From Luteimonas arsenica (GTDB lineage: Bacteria > Pseudomonadota > Gammaproteobacteria > Xanthomonadales > Xanthomonadaceae): 64,000 bases of DNA. This document shows, piece after piece, positions 38,701 to 48,712 of this stretch. The notes under the pieces were generated by a model. That model was not told the origin of the DNA. It saw nothing but the letters and a program-made list of their open reading frames with translations, and ran no database searches. The stretch is from NCBI RefSeq assembly GCF_004352825.1, contig NZ_SJRW01000002.1, positions 434,001 to 498,000 on the forward strand, written 5' to 3'. Numbering within the stretch: the stretch's first letter is position 1; each line of letters starts with the position of its first letter. Both the position numbers and the translations under genes were made by a program.

Positions 38701-38783
38701 TGGCGACCGTGCTCACCCTGCTATTCGTGCCGGCGCTGTATGCGGCCTGGTTCCGGGTGCGGCGGGACGAGCCGGCGGCTTGA
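35718..38783 (+). CDS. RND efflux permease
   Basis: The 1021-residue inner-membrane pump has the two six-helix repeats and two large periplasmic loops of RND carriers. N-terminal SLVLYVMLVAALVGAWSYR is helix 1, VRTLWPGATADEVARQVT near 53-70 the porter start, GLLVDDAIIAVEMM near 404-417 carries the helix-4 aspartate pair for proton relay, and the second repeat shows RNSIILVDQIQQDI near 930-943. The length and sequence are closer to the hydrophobe/amphiphile exporters lacking AcrB-length loops. Substrates are unknown. TolC encoded at 31721-33070 is the likely outer-membrane partner. Confidence 0.95.
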   Translation: MSGGSRFNLSEWALRNRSLVLYVMLVAALVGAWSYRQLGQSEDPPFTFKAMVVRTLWPGATADEVARQVTDRIERAVMETGRYEMVRSYSRPGESQVIFMAADSLPSRDVPDLWYQVRKKVGDIRATLPSEVIGPFFNDEFGDTFGNIYALTGEGFDYAVLKDYAERIELELQRQPDVGKVELIGLQDEKVFIEASNARLANLGVPLAAVQQALSQQNAVAAAGFVETGSDRVQLRVDGAFRSIDDIRALPVRAGDRTLRLGDVAEVSRGYADPAAPRMRFMGEDAIGIGVALRDGGDILALGETLASEAERLQATLPLGMALHKVSDQPAAVRESVGEFVKVLVEAVVIVLLVCFFSLGLRTGLVVAVSIPLVLAMTFAAMHWFGIGLHKVSLGALVLALGLLVDDAIIAVEMMAIRMEQGDSRLAAAGYAWTHTAFPMLTGTLVTAAGFLPIATAASSVGEYTRSLFQVVTIALVVSWVAAVLFIPWLGEKMLPDHPAQAHDHDPYQRPFYRRLRRLLDWCLVHRWLVIAATVALLVLSLLGFRFVPQQFFPDSQRLELMVDLELAEGASLRATESAALRLEDLLAGRDGIDNHVAYIGSGSPRFYLPLDQQLPQTNLAQFVVLARDVESREALRDWLVDEVAPQFPELQLRVTRLENGPPVGYPVQFRISGEHADQARAIAREVADRVRENPHVANVNLDWDEPSKVVRLVVDQERARVMGVDSQQLARFLSASLSGQAVSVYREGNELIEVLVRGPLDERTGLDALGDLVVHGADGQPVPLSQVARLEYAFEDGIIWHRDRLPTVTVRADVRGDAMPATVVAQVLPTLEGIREALPAGYLLETGGTLEDSGRGQDSIKAGMPLFLIVVATLLMLQLRSFPRSLLVFATAPLGLVGAVLFLLVFRVPFGFVALLGTIALAGMVMRNSIILVDQIQQDIDAGHARWDAVIDATVRRFRPIVLTALAAILAMIPLSRSVFFGPMAVAIMGGLTVATVLTLLFVPALYAAWFRVRRDEPAA

Positions 38784-38808
38784 TGGGCGCGGTACGGAGG
38801 GCTTGGGC

Positions 38809-39756
38809 TCACTGCATTTCCGTCACTTCGGCGCGTGGGCCTGCAACGCGCGATACGTAACCCCGTGCGGCATGGCCGGCGGCGGCGAAGCCCTCCACCA
38901 TTGCCGGCAGCGCCGCCTCCGCGGCGTCCCGCGTCGCGAACCATGCGAAGCATGAGGGTCCGCCGCCGGAGATGCTGGCGCCCAGCGCGCCGTGGTCGAG
39001 CGCGGCCTGCTTCACCGCGGCGAAGCCGGGGATCAGCGGCGCGCGCCGCGGTTCCACCAGGATGTCGCGCAGGCCTTCGCCGATCATGGCGGCGTCCGCG
39101 CGTGCCAGGCCGGTGAGGAACAGCGCCAGATGCGTTGAATGCGCGACCACCTGTGCCAGCGGATACGGCTCGGCCAGCACGGCGCGCGCATGCCGCGTTT
39201 CCAGCACCAGGTCGGGCCGTATCGCCACGCAGTGCAGCCAGTCGGGCGCGTCCAGGCGCAGCAACCGGGTCGGCGTGGCCAGTGCGATGCCGCCGACCAG
39301 CATCGGCCCGACGTTGTCGCCCTGGCGGCTGTGGGTCGAGGCCCACTCGCCCTCGAGCGCGAAGGGGTAGAGCGCCTCTCGCGACAGCGGCTGTTCCAGC
39401 AGCGCGTTCGCCGCGACCAGGGCGGCGACGCAGGACGCCGCCGAGCCGCCGAGGCCGGAGCCCAGCGGAATGCCCTTGTCGAGTTCGACCGCGAAGCCCT
39501 GGGTCAGGCCGAGCGCCTCGCGCAGGGCCATCAGCGCGCGCCCGGCGGTGTTGGCTTCGGCCTCCAGCGGAATGCTTTCGATGCCGCGCACCTCGCCGCG
39601 CACCGCGTCCACGCGCACGCCGGGCTCGTCGACGAGGCGCACGGTGGCGAGGTCCCGCGGCCCGTCGATGACGTGCCCGAGCAGGTCGAAGCCGACGCCG
39701 ATGTTGCCGACGCTGGCCGGGGCGAAGGCGCGGGCCTGCCGATGCTGTGGATCCAT
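38809..39756 (-). CDS. thrB: Homoserine kinase
   Basis: This GHMP kinase of 315 residues phosphorylates homoserine for threonine synthesis. FAPASVGNIGVGFDLLG near 11-27 is the N-terminal family box. The ATP loop is IPLGSGLGGSAASCVAAL near 91-108, and the C-terminal GASISGGGPSCFAWF near 268-282 is the third GHMP motif. It stands alone here; thrA and thrC, often its operon partners, are not in the window. It converges on the RND permease gene with 25 bp between stops. Confidence 0.93.
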   Translation of the reverse strand: MDPQHRQARAFAPASVGNIGVGFDLLGHVIDGPRDLATVRLVDEPGVRVDAVRGEVRGIESIPLEAEANTAGRALMALREALGLTQGFAVELDKGIPLGSGLGGSAASCVAALVAANALLEQPLSREALYPFALEGEWASTHSRQGDNVGPMLVGGIALATPTRLLRLDAPDWLHCVAIRPDLVLETRHARAVLAEPYPLAQVVAHSTHLALFLTGLARADAAMIGEGLRDILVEPRRAPLIPGFAAVKQAALDHGALGASISGGGPSCFAWFATRDAAEAALPAMVEGFAAAGHAARGYVSRVAGPRAEVTEMQ

Positions 39757-39928
39757 GCCGGGATTCTCCCATCCTGCACCGTATCGCGGACAGGCAGGGA
39801 CCGTATCCGCGCGATCGGGCCGGCCCCTGGGCCGTGCTGCGGCGCGGCAATGCCTGCGCGCGCTTGCGCCTAGACTGGGTCCGCGAGCGACCGCCGGCGC
39901 GTCCGGCCAGCCAGCCACGGGGGGCGCA

Positions 39929-41767
39929 GTGAAGCCGACCGACATCAGCAAGCCCGACACCTTCCACAGGGTCGTCGACTGCCAGTGGGCCTGTCCCGCG
40001 CACACCCCGGTTCCTGAATACATCCGCCTGATCGCCGCCGGCCGCCACGCCGACGCCTACATGGTCAACTGGGTGAGCAACGTGTTCCCGGGCATCCTCG
40101 GCCGCACCTGCGACCGGCCCTGCGAACCCGCCTGCCGCCGCGGCCGGGTCGAGGAGAACAACGGCCCCGCGTCGATGCGCGACAAGCCCGAGCCGGTGGC
40201 GATCTGCCGGCTCAAGCGCGTCGCCGCCGACCACAAGGGCGACGTGCGCGGGCGGATGCCGAAGCCGCCGGCGCAGGGCAACGGGCGCCGTGTCGCCTGC
40301 GTCGGCGCCGGGCCTTCGTCGCTCACGGTCGCCCGCGACCTCGCGCCGCTGGGCTATGCGGTGACGGTGTTCGAGGCCGATCCGAAGGCCGGCGGCTTCA
40401 TGCGCACCCAGGTGCCGCGCTTCCGCCTGCCGGAGGAAGTGATCGACGAGGAGACCGGCTACATCCTCGACATGGGCGTGGACTTCGTCGGCGACACGCG
40501 CATCGAGTCGATGCGCGAGCTGCTGGCGCAGGGCTTCGACGCGGTCTTCGTCGGCAGTGGCGCGCCGCGCGGGCGCGACCTCGACCTGCCGGGGCGGAAA
40601 GAGTGCGCGGCCAGCATCCGCGTCGGCCTCGACTGGCTGGCCAACGTCTATTTCGGCCACGTCACGCGTGTCGGCCGCCGCGTGCTGGTGCTGGGCGGCG
40701 GCAATACCGCGATGGACTGCTGCCGCTCGGCGCGGCGGCTCGGCGGCGAGGACGTGCGCGTGGTGGTGCGCTCGGGCTTCGACGAGATGAAGGCCAGCCC
40801 CTGGGAGAAGGAGGACGCGATGCACGAGGGCATCCCGATCCTCGACTACCGCGTGCCCAAGGCCTTCGAGCACGCCAGCGGGCGGCTGACCGGGATGCGC
40901 TTCGAGCGCGTGCGCGCCGAGTACGACGAACGCGGCCGCCGCAAGCTTGTCCCGACCGGCGAGCCGGACGAGGTGATCCCCTGTGACGAGGTGCTGATCG
41001 CGGTTGGACAGGAGAACGCCTTTCCGTGGATCGAGCGCGACCTCGGCATCGAATTCGACGAATGGGGGATGCCGGTGGTCGACGCGGTGACCCACCAGTC
41101 GACCCTGCCGCAGGTGCTGTTCGGCGGCGACGCCGCCTTCGGGCCGAAGAACATCATCTGGGCGGTGGCGCACGGTCACGCCGCCGCGATCACGATCGAC
41201 CGCCTGCTCGAGGGCGAGGACACGCACGAGCGGCCCGCGCCCGGCGTGACGCTGGAATCGCAGAAGATGGGCATCCACGAGTGGCGCTACGACAACGCGG
41301 TCTCGCATGACGAGCGCTTCGCGGTGCCGTGGTCGGAGGCGGCGAAGAAGCTCGACAGCATGCACGTCGAGGTCGAGCTGGGCTTCGACGCCGCCACCGC
41401 CTGGAAGGAGACCCAGCGCTGCCTCAACTGCGACGTGCAGACGGTGTTCACCCGCGACAAGTGCATCGAATGCGACGCCTGCGCCGACATCTGCCCGACC
41501 GACTGCATCAGCTTCACCGCCAACGGCGAGGAGGCCGAGCTGCGCACGCGGCTGACCGCGCCGGCGTTGAACACGGAGCAGCCGCTGTACGTGTCCGAGC
41601 CATTGAAGACGACCCGGGTGATGGTCAAGGACGAGGACGTCTGCCTGCACTGCGGCCTCTGCGCCGAGCGCTGCCCCACCGGCGCCTGGGACATGCAGAA
41701 GTTCCTGCTGCTGGAGACCCATGCCGGCGGCGACCGCCGCGCCGACCGCGCGAAGGAGGCGGCATGA
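39929..41767 (+). CDS. GltD-like FAD/NAD(P) oxidoreductase fused to two 4Fe-4S ferredoxin motifs
   Basis: The 612-residue electron-transfer subunit is the first gene of a three-gene oxidoreductase operon. The N-terminal GltD/dihydropyrimidine-dehydrogenase-like cysteine region (CPAHTPVPEY; GRTCDRPCEPACRRG) is followed by FAD loop CVGAGPSSL near 125, NAD(P) loop LGGGNTAMDC near 254 and AVGQENAFPW. Two ferredoxin motifs end the protein, CIECDACADICPTDC near 512-526 and CLHCGLCAERCPTGAW near 572-587. This makes a bridge between NAD(P)H and the iron-sulfur chain of the 2-oxoacid enzyme downstream. GTG 39929 has a GGGGGG ribosome site. It overlaps the next gene by 4 bp. Confidence 0.92.
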   Translation: MKPTDISKPDTFHRVVDCQWACPAHTPVPEYIRLIAAGRHADAYMVNWVSNVFPGILGRTCDRPCEPACRRGRVEENNGPASMRDKPEPVAICRLKRVAADHKGDVRGRMPKPPAQGNGRRVACVGAGPSSLTVARDLAPLGYAVTVFEADPKAGGFMRTQVPRFRLPEEVIDEETGYILDMGVDFVGDTRIESMRELLAQGFDAVFVGSGAPRGRDLDLPGRKECAASIRVGLDWLANVYFGHVTRVGRRVLVLGGGNTAMDCCRSARRLGGEDVRVVVRSGFDEMKASPWEKEDAMHEGIPILDYRVPKAFEHASGRLTGMRFERVRAEYDERGRRKLVPTGEPDEVIPCDEVLIAVGQENAFPWIERDLGIEFDEWGMPVVDAVTHQSTLPQVLFGGDAAFGPKNIIWAVAHGHAAAITIDRLLEGEDTHERPAPGVTLESQKMGIHEWRYDNAVSHDERFAVPWSEAAKKLDSMHVEVELGFDAATAWKETQRCLNCDVQTVFTRDKCIECDACADICPTDCISFTANGEEAELRTRLTAPALNTEQPLYVSEPLKTTRVMVKDEDVCLHCGLCAERCPTGAWDMQKFLLLETHAGGDRRADRAKEAA

Positions 41768-43617
41768 CCCCGGGCCACTCGCCGCTGCAGGCGGTCAACG
41801 ACTTCGTGGTCAAGTTCGCCAACGTCAACGGCTCGGGTTCGGCCTCGGCCAACGAGCTGTTCGCCAAGGCCATCCTGCGCATGGGCGTGCCGGTCAGCCC
41901 GCGCAACATTTTCCCCTCCAACATCCAGGGCCTGCCGACCTGGTACGAGGTGCGGGTCTGCGAGGCCGGCTGGCTGGGCCGGCGCGGCGGCGTCGACCTG
42001 ATGGTGGCGATGAACCCGCAGACCTGGGACGCCGACGTCGCCGAGATCGAGCCCGGCGGCTACCTGTTCCACGACAGCAGCAAGCCGATCGCGCGCGCGC
42101 GGCTGCGCGACGACATCACCGTGATCGGCGTGCCGCTGACCGAGATCTGCAACGCCGCCTGGGACGACCCGCGCCAGCGCCAGCTGTTCAAGAACATCAC
42201 CTACGTCGGCGCGCTGTCGGCGCTGCTGGACATCGACATGGCTGTGGTCGAGGCGCTGATCGGCGAGCAGTACAAGGCCAAGCCGAAGCTGCAGGCGCCC
42301 AACGTCGCCGCCCTGCACATGGGGCGCGAATGGGTCGTGGCGAACCTGCCGCATCCGATCGGCCTGCGGGTGTGGCCGGCGGACGCGGTCGGCGACCGGA
42401 TCTTCGTCGACGGCAACGACGCAGCGGCCCTGGGCTGCGTCTACGGCGGGGCCACGGTCTGTGCCTGGTACCCGATCACGCCCTCGTCCTCGCTGGCCGA
42501 GGGCTTCCAGAAGTACTGCCGGACGTTCCGTACCGACGACGAGGGCCGGGCACGCCACGCGGTCATCCAGGCCGAGGACGAGATCGCCTCGATCGGCATG
42601 GTGGTCGGCGCCGGCTGGAACGGTGCGCGCGCGTTCACCACCACTTCGGGGCCAGGCGTGTCGCTGATGAACGAGTTCATCGGCCTGGCCTACTTCGCCG
42701 AGATCCCGGTGACCATCATCGACGTGCAGCGCGGCGGGCCGTCGACCGGCATGCCCACGCGCACCCAGCAGTCGGACGTGCTGGCCTGCGCCCACGCCTC
42801 GCACGGCGACACGAAGCACGTGCTGCTGTTTCCCGAGGATCCCCGCGAGTGCTTCGACTTCGCCGCCGCCGCCCTGGACCTGGCCGACCGGCTGCAGACG
42901 CCGGTGTTCGTGCTCACCGACCTCGACATCGGCATGAACCAGCGCCTGTGCGAGCCCTTCGAATGGGACGACGCCCGCGGCTACGACCGCGGCAAGGTGA
43001 TGACCGCCGACGACCTGGAGTCCGGACGCGAGTTCGCGCGCTACAAGGACGTCGACGGCGACGGCATTCCGTGGCGGACGTGGCCGGGCACGCATCCCGA
43101 CAAGGGCGCGTATTTCACCCGCGGCACATCCCGCAATCCTCAGGCGCAGTACTCCGAGCGTGGTCCGGACTACGTCTACAACATGCAGCGCCTGCTGCAG
43201 AAGTTCGACACCGCGAAGGCGCTGGTACCGCAGCCGGTGCTGTCCAGCGCGGCGCCGTCGCAGGCGGATGCGCCGGCACGCTTCGGCGCGATCTTCTACG
43301 GCTCGACCAGCCCGGCGATGGCGGAGGCCATCGAACAGCTGCGCGAGGCCGGCATCGCGCTGGACACGCTGCGGGTGCGTGCCTATCCCTTCCCGGACTC
43401 CGTGCGCGACTTCATCGACGGCCACGAGCAGGTGTTCGTGGTCGAGCAGAACCGCGACGCGCAGCTGCGCCTGCTCCTCATCGACGCCTTCGGCACCGAT
43501 CCCGCGCGCCTGGTGGCGGTGCTGCACTACGACGGCACCCCGGTCACCGCGCGCTTCATCAGCGGCGCGATCGGCGACCACCTGCGCCCGTCGGCGCGAC
43601 AGGAGAAGGTGGCATGA
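41764..43617 (+). CDS. korA: 2-oxoacid:acceptor oxidoreductase, fused gamma-alpha subunit
   Basis: The 617-residue subunit has the gamma domain first (about 8-200: VVKFANVNGSGSASANELFA, FPSNIQGLPTWYEVRV) and the alpha/pyrimidine-binding domain after it (AWYPITPSSSLAEGFQKY near 235-252, AFTTTSGPGVSLMNEFIGLA near 295-314, RGGPSTGMPTRTQQSD near 325-340). A C-terminal transketolase-like domain follows. With the beta subunit it oxidises a 2-oxoacid such as 2-oxoglutarate to its acyl-CoA and reduces a low-potential carrier. Substrate choice cannot be read. Both junctions of this gene are 4-bp overlaps. Confidence 0.92.
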   Translation: MTPGHSPLQAVNDFVVKFANVNGSGSASANELFAKAILRMGVPVSPRNIFPSNIQGLPTWYEVRVCEAGWLGRRGGVDLMVAMNPQTWDADVAEIEPGGYLFHDSSKPIARARLRDDITVIGVPLTEICNAAWDDPRQRQLFKNITYVGALSALLDIDMAVVEALIGEQYKAKPKLQAPNVAALHMGREWVVANLPHPIGLRVWPADAVGDRIFVDGNDAAALGCVYGGATVCAWYPITPSSSLAEGFQKYCRTFRTDDEGRARHAVIQAEDEIASIGMVVGAGWNGARAFTTTSGPGVSLMNEFIGLAYFAEIPVTIIDVQRGGPSTGMPTRTQQSDVLACAHASHGDTKHVLLFPEDPRECFDFAAAALDLADRLQTPVFVLTDLDIGMNQRLCEPFEWDDARGYDRGKVMTADDLESGREFARYKDVDGDGIPWRTWPGTHPDKGAYFTRGTSRNPQAQYSERGPDYVYNMQRLLQKFDTAKALVPQPVLSSAAPSQADAPARFGAIFYGSTSPAMAEAIEQLREAGIALDTLRVRAYPFPDSVRDFIDGHEQVFVVEQNRDAQLRLLLIDAFGTDPARLVAVLHYDGTPVTARFISGAIGDHLRPSARQEKVA

Positions 43618-44669
43618 CCTGGCTCACCAAGCCCAAGCTGCACCACCCGACACTGGCCTGCAACGCCATCGGCTTCACCCGCCGCGACTACGAGGGCAAG
43701 ATCAGCACCCTGTGCGCGGGCTGCGGGCATGACTCGATCTCGGCGGCGATCATCCAGGCCTGCTGGGAGCTCGACATCCAGCCGCACCGCATCGCCAAGC
43801 TCTCGGGCATCGGCTGCAGCTCCAAGACCCCGGACTACTTCCTCGGCCAGTCGCACGGCTTCAACACCGTGCACGGGCGCATGCCCTCGGTGCTGACCGG
43901 CGCCAACCTCGCCAATCGTTCGCTGACCTACCTCGGCGTCTCCGGCGACGGCGATTCCGCGTCCATCGGCATCGGCCAGTTCGTGCACGCGATCCGCCGC
44001 GGCGTGGACATGACCTACATTGTCGAGAACAACGGCGTCTACGGCCTGACCAAGGGCCAGTTCTCGGCCACCGCCGACCAGGGCTCGGTGTCGAAGAGGG
44101 GCGTGGCGAACGCCGATTCGCCGCTCGACCTGGTGACCATGGCGCTGCAGCTGGGCGCGAGCTACGTCGGCCGCGGCTTCTCCGGCGACAAGCAGCAGCT
44201 GGTGCCGCTGATCAAGGGCGCGCTGTCGCACCGCGGCGCCGCCTTCATCGACGTGGTCAGCCCCTGCGTGGCGTTCAACAACCATGCCGGCAGCACCAAG
44301 AGCTACGACTACGTGCGCGAGCACAACGAGGCGGTCAACCGGCTCGACGTGATGCCGCCGCGCACGGCGATCGAGCTGGAGCAGGACGCCGGCACCACCA
44401 TCGACGTCGCCCAGCACGACGGCAGCCTGCTGCGCCTGCACAAGCTCGACGCCGGCTACGACCCGCGCGACCGGATCGCGGCGATGAACCTGGTGCAGCA
44501 GCGCCACGCCCGCGGCGAGGTGGTCACCGGCCTGCTCTACGTCGACCCCGGCGCCGAGGACCTGCACGCGCACCTGGGCACGGTGGACACCCCGCTGAAT
44601 GCGCTGGGGCCGGCCGAGCTGGGGCCGGGCGCCGCCGCGCTGGCGAAGATCAACGCCGCGCTGAGGTGA
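43614..44669 (+). CDS. korB: 2-oxoacid:acceptor oxidoreductase, beta subunit
   Basis: The 351-residue thiamine-pyrophosphate subunit has STLCAGCGHDSISAAII near 30-46 (cluster and TPP region), KLSGIGCSSKTPDYFLG near 62-78 and the TPP-Mg motif VSGDGDSASIGIGQFVHA near 108-125 with ENNGVYGLTKGQ about 137. Together with the two genes upstream it forms a complete KGOR-type enzyme with its own NAD(P)H-linked subunit. A TPP riboswitch and thiC follow immediately, so the gene for making the cofactor lies next to an enzyme that uses it. Confidence 0.93.
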   Translation: MTWLTKPKLHHPTLACNAIGFTRRDYEGKISTLCAGCGHDSISAAIIQACWELDIQPHRIAKLSGIGCSSKTPDYFLGQSHGFNTVHGRMPSVLTGANLANRSLTYLGVSGDGDSASIGIGQFVHAIRRGVDMTYIVENNGVYGLTKGQFSATADQGSVSKRGVANADSPLDLVTMALQLGASYVGRGFSGDKQQLVPLIKGALSHRGAAFIDVVSPCVAFNNHAGSTKSYDYVREHNEAVNRLDVMPPRTAIELEQDAGTTIDVAQHDGSLLRLHKLDAGYDPRDRIAAMNLVQQRHARGEVVTGLLYVDPGAEDLHAHLGTVDTPLNALGPAELGPGAAALAKINAALR

Positions 44670-44709
44670 GCCATGGCGCCCGGGCCGCCCGTCGTGGTCA
44701 AATGGCGCC

Positions 44710-46765
<2,056 letters not shown>

Positions 46766-46789
46766 ACGGCGCGAAAGTACCCCGGCGAA

Positions 46790-46811
46790 CGGACGCCCTT
46801 CCGGGCGTCCG
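46790..46811 (+). terminator. Hairpin downstream of thiC
   Basis: CGGACGCCC and GGGCGTCCG form a perfect 9-bp stem with TTCC loop, 24 bp after the thiC stop. No T-run follows. Confidence 0.5.
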
Positions 46812-46874
46812 CATCACCTGGCGGCGGCAGCCGCCGTGCTAGGTTCGCGGCATCCAGTCCAGGAGATCCAGGCC

Positions 46875-47462
46875 ATGGCCCTCATCCGTCCTTCCTCCCT
46901 CCGCTGGCTGCTTGCCGCGCTCCTGCTGGGGCTGCTCGCCGCCTGCGCCACCGGCCCGCGCATCAGCTCGGATTCCGACCCGCGCGCGGACTTCTCCGCT
47001 TACCGGACCTTCGCCTTCTACTCGCCGCTGGCGATCGAGCGCGAGGGCTACGCCAGCCTGGTCAGCGGCCGCATGAAGGCCGCCGCGCGCGCCGAAATGG
47101 AGGCGCGCGGCTACCGCTACAGCGAGGACAATCCCGACCTGTGGCTCAACATCAACGCCTACATGCAGCAGCGCACCGACGTCAGCACCATCCCCGACGT
47201 CGACTACGCCTACTACTACAGCTATCGCGCCCGCCGCTACGTCGCCGTGCCCTACTGGAGCGACCGCACCACGGTGCACCGTTACACCGAGGGCACGATG
47301 AACATCGACCTCGTGGATGCGGGGCGCAATGCGCTGGTGTGGGAGGGCATCGCGGTGGGCCGGGTCACGCGCAACCAGGATGCCGCCGCGCGCGACGCGG
47401 CCATCGACTCGACCATCCGCGACATCTTCGCGGCCTATCCACATCAGGCCGGGGCGCGCTGA
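46875..47462 (+). CDS. DUF4136 domain lipoprotein
   Basis: The 195-residue envelope lipoprotein has a signal ending LLGLLAAC (Cys24). The mature part matches DUF4136: DFSAYRTFAFYSPL near 40-53, a middle ARAEMEARGYRYSEDNPDLW with LNINAYMQQ, a Tyr-rich strand (DYAYYYSYRARRYVAVPYW) near 115, and the closing EGTMNIDLVDAGRNALVWEG. The function of this family is unknown. AGGAG precedes the ATG at a little distance. It converges on the immunity gene at 47476. Confidence 0.87.
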   Translation: MALIRPSSLRWLLAALLLGLLAACATGPRISSDSDPRADFSAYRTFAFYSPLAIEREGYASLVSGRMKAAARAEMEARGYRYSEDNPDLWLNINAYMQQRTDVSTIPDVDYAYYYSYRARRYVAVPYWSDRTTVHRYTEGTMNIDLVDAGRNALVWEGIAVGRVTRNQDAAARDAAIDSTIRDIFAAYPHQAGAR

Positions 47463-47475
47463 GCCCGGCCAAGGG

Positions 47476-47763
47476 TCAGCGCGCGAAGGCCGCCTGCAGC
47501 GCGGCCAGCCAGCCCTGCCAGCTGCCGCCGTCGCGGGTCGGGTCGTACTCGCTGCCCAGGCCCTGCAGCCGCGCGCCCAGCGTGGCCTCGTCCAGGCCTT
47601 CGGCGGCGATGCGGGCAAGGTCGTCGCGCACCGCGACGATCTCCGCGTCCGCCTCGCTGTCGAGGTAGGCCGCGACCACGCCGTCGGCGGTGTCGTGTTC
47701 CATCGCCCAGTCCTGGTGGAAGTAGGCGGACAGGAAGTTCTCAAGCGCGGGCGTGTCGCTCAT
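47476..47763 (-). CDS. CdiI-type immunity protein (CdiI_2-like)
   Basis: The 95-residue acidic protein begins ALENFLSAYFHQDWAMEHDT and continues TADGVVAAYLDSEADAE and GLGSEYDPTRDGGSW with a terminal WLAALQAAF. This order (FF/AYFHQDW, then a YDP-GxSxxxWL end) fits the contact-dependent growth-inhibition immunity family that protects against secreted toxins. It lies 21 bp downstream of the RNase A-like toxin gene, in the toxin-then-immunity order used by such pairs. Neutralisation of that toxin is inferred from this pairing. The start at 47763 has only a weak ribosome site (GACGAG). Confidence 0.83.
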   Translation of the reverse strand: MSDTPALENFLSAYFHQDWAMEHDTADGVVAAYLDSEADAEIVAVRDDLARIAAEGLDEATLGARLQGLGSEYDPTRDGGSWQGWLAALQAAFAR

Positions 47764-47784
47764 GCGTGGGGCTCGTCTTCGGGA

Positions 47785-48561
47785 TCAGGGCGCTGAAGGA
47801 TAGCCGGTCACGATCCGGTAGCCGGTGTCGAGCGCGTTGGAGCGCTCCAGCACCAGGCGCACGGAGAACACGTCCTCGGCGCTGTCGTCGCCGCGCGAGA
47901 CCGAGATGCCGGTGCTGGCGTCGAAGCGGGCGTCGATCACCAAGCGGTTGCCGCCCTGGCCGTCGACCCAGGCGTCGATGCGGCCCTGGTGCTCGGCGAG
48001 GGTGGCGGCGACGAAGTGTTCGGCCTCGGGAAGATCGCGGAAGCTGGAGGCGGCGCTGATGTTCTCGCGGCGCACGCGGTCGACCAGCCACTCCTCGCTC
48101 TTGCCAACGTGGCGCTCGATCAGGTGGCCACCGACGTTTTCATGGGCTTCCAGGCCGCCGCCGGGCACCTGGCCCGGGCCGTCGGGTTCATCGGGGCCGT
48201 CGGGCCCATCGACCTCGCCGGTGCCGAGGTGGGCATCGAGTTCCTCGAGGGTGGCCTCGACCGCATCGCGCTCGACGCGCGGAAGCTGGCGGGTGTCGAG
48301 TTCGCCCAGGGCGTCGCGGATGCGGCCGAGCAGGGGATCAAGGTGTTCGCCGAAGGTCGGGTCACCGCCGGCCAGCACGATCGCGTCCAGGACCTGTCCA
48401 AGGAATTCCTCGATCTCGCCGGCGTCGGCCAGGTCCTGGATGTGCGCGGCGAGATCGGCATCGGGATCGGACGCGGCGGCCATGGCCATGCGGCCTGCGG
48501 GGGCCTGCAGCGCGGACAGCGACCATTCGGTCGCAGGTGAAAGGGCTCGGGCGACATCCAT
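47785..48561 (-). CDS. Stand-alone RNase A-like toxin domain protein
   Basis: The 258-residue product has a helical, Asp/Glu/Leu-rich N-terminal part (about 1-112), a Gly/Pro/Asp linker (113-135, PDGPDEPDGPG) and a C-terminal domain. That domain matches the bacterial CdiA-CT RNase A fold: GGGLEAHENVGGHLIERHVG (134-153), ISAASSFRDLPEAEHFVAA (168-186), a RLVIDARF strand, and DTGYRIVTGYP (245-255) with Thr252 and Tyr254 in the T-x-Y pair important in the Yersinia toxin. Such domains usually end very large CdiA, Rhs or LXG proteins. Here it is small and has no signal peptide, transmembrane segment or recognised trafficking motif. The immunity gene follows. RNA cleavage is family-based inference. 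Confidence 0.85.
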   Translation of the reverse strand: MDVARALSPATEWSLSALQAPAGRMAMAAASDPDADLAAHIQDLADAGEIEEFLGQVLDAIVLAGGDPTFGEHLDPLLGRIRDALGELDTRQLPRVERDAVEATLEELDAHLGTGEVDGPDGPDEPDGPGQVPGGGLEAHENVGGHLIERHVGKSEEWLVDRVRRENISAASSFRDLPEAEHFVAATLAEHQGRIDAWVDGQGGNRLVIDARFDASTGISVSRGDDSAEDVFSVRLVLERSNALDTGYRIVTGYPSAP

Positions 48562-48712
48562 ACCGGCGACAACCTCTTCGGGGGAGGGAAGCCGGAAAGC
48601 CTAGGCGGCGGGGCAGGACGCGGACAGCTGGTGCCTGCCCGAGGCTCGGGTCTACCCGTGGCGATGCCGGCGCGCGGATGCGGCGGTCGCGGCGGCAGTG
48701 CACACTTCGCCG

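Noticed and set aside
35379-41722. Very long minus-strand frames of 1057 and 1159 codons
   Set aside because: They lie opposite the RND permease and the GltD-like/korA genes, have skewed Arg/Gln/His composition and no domain.
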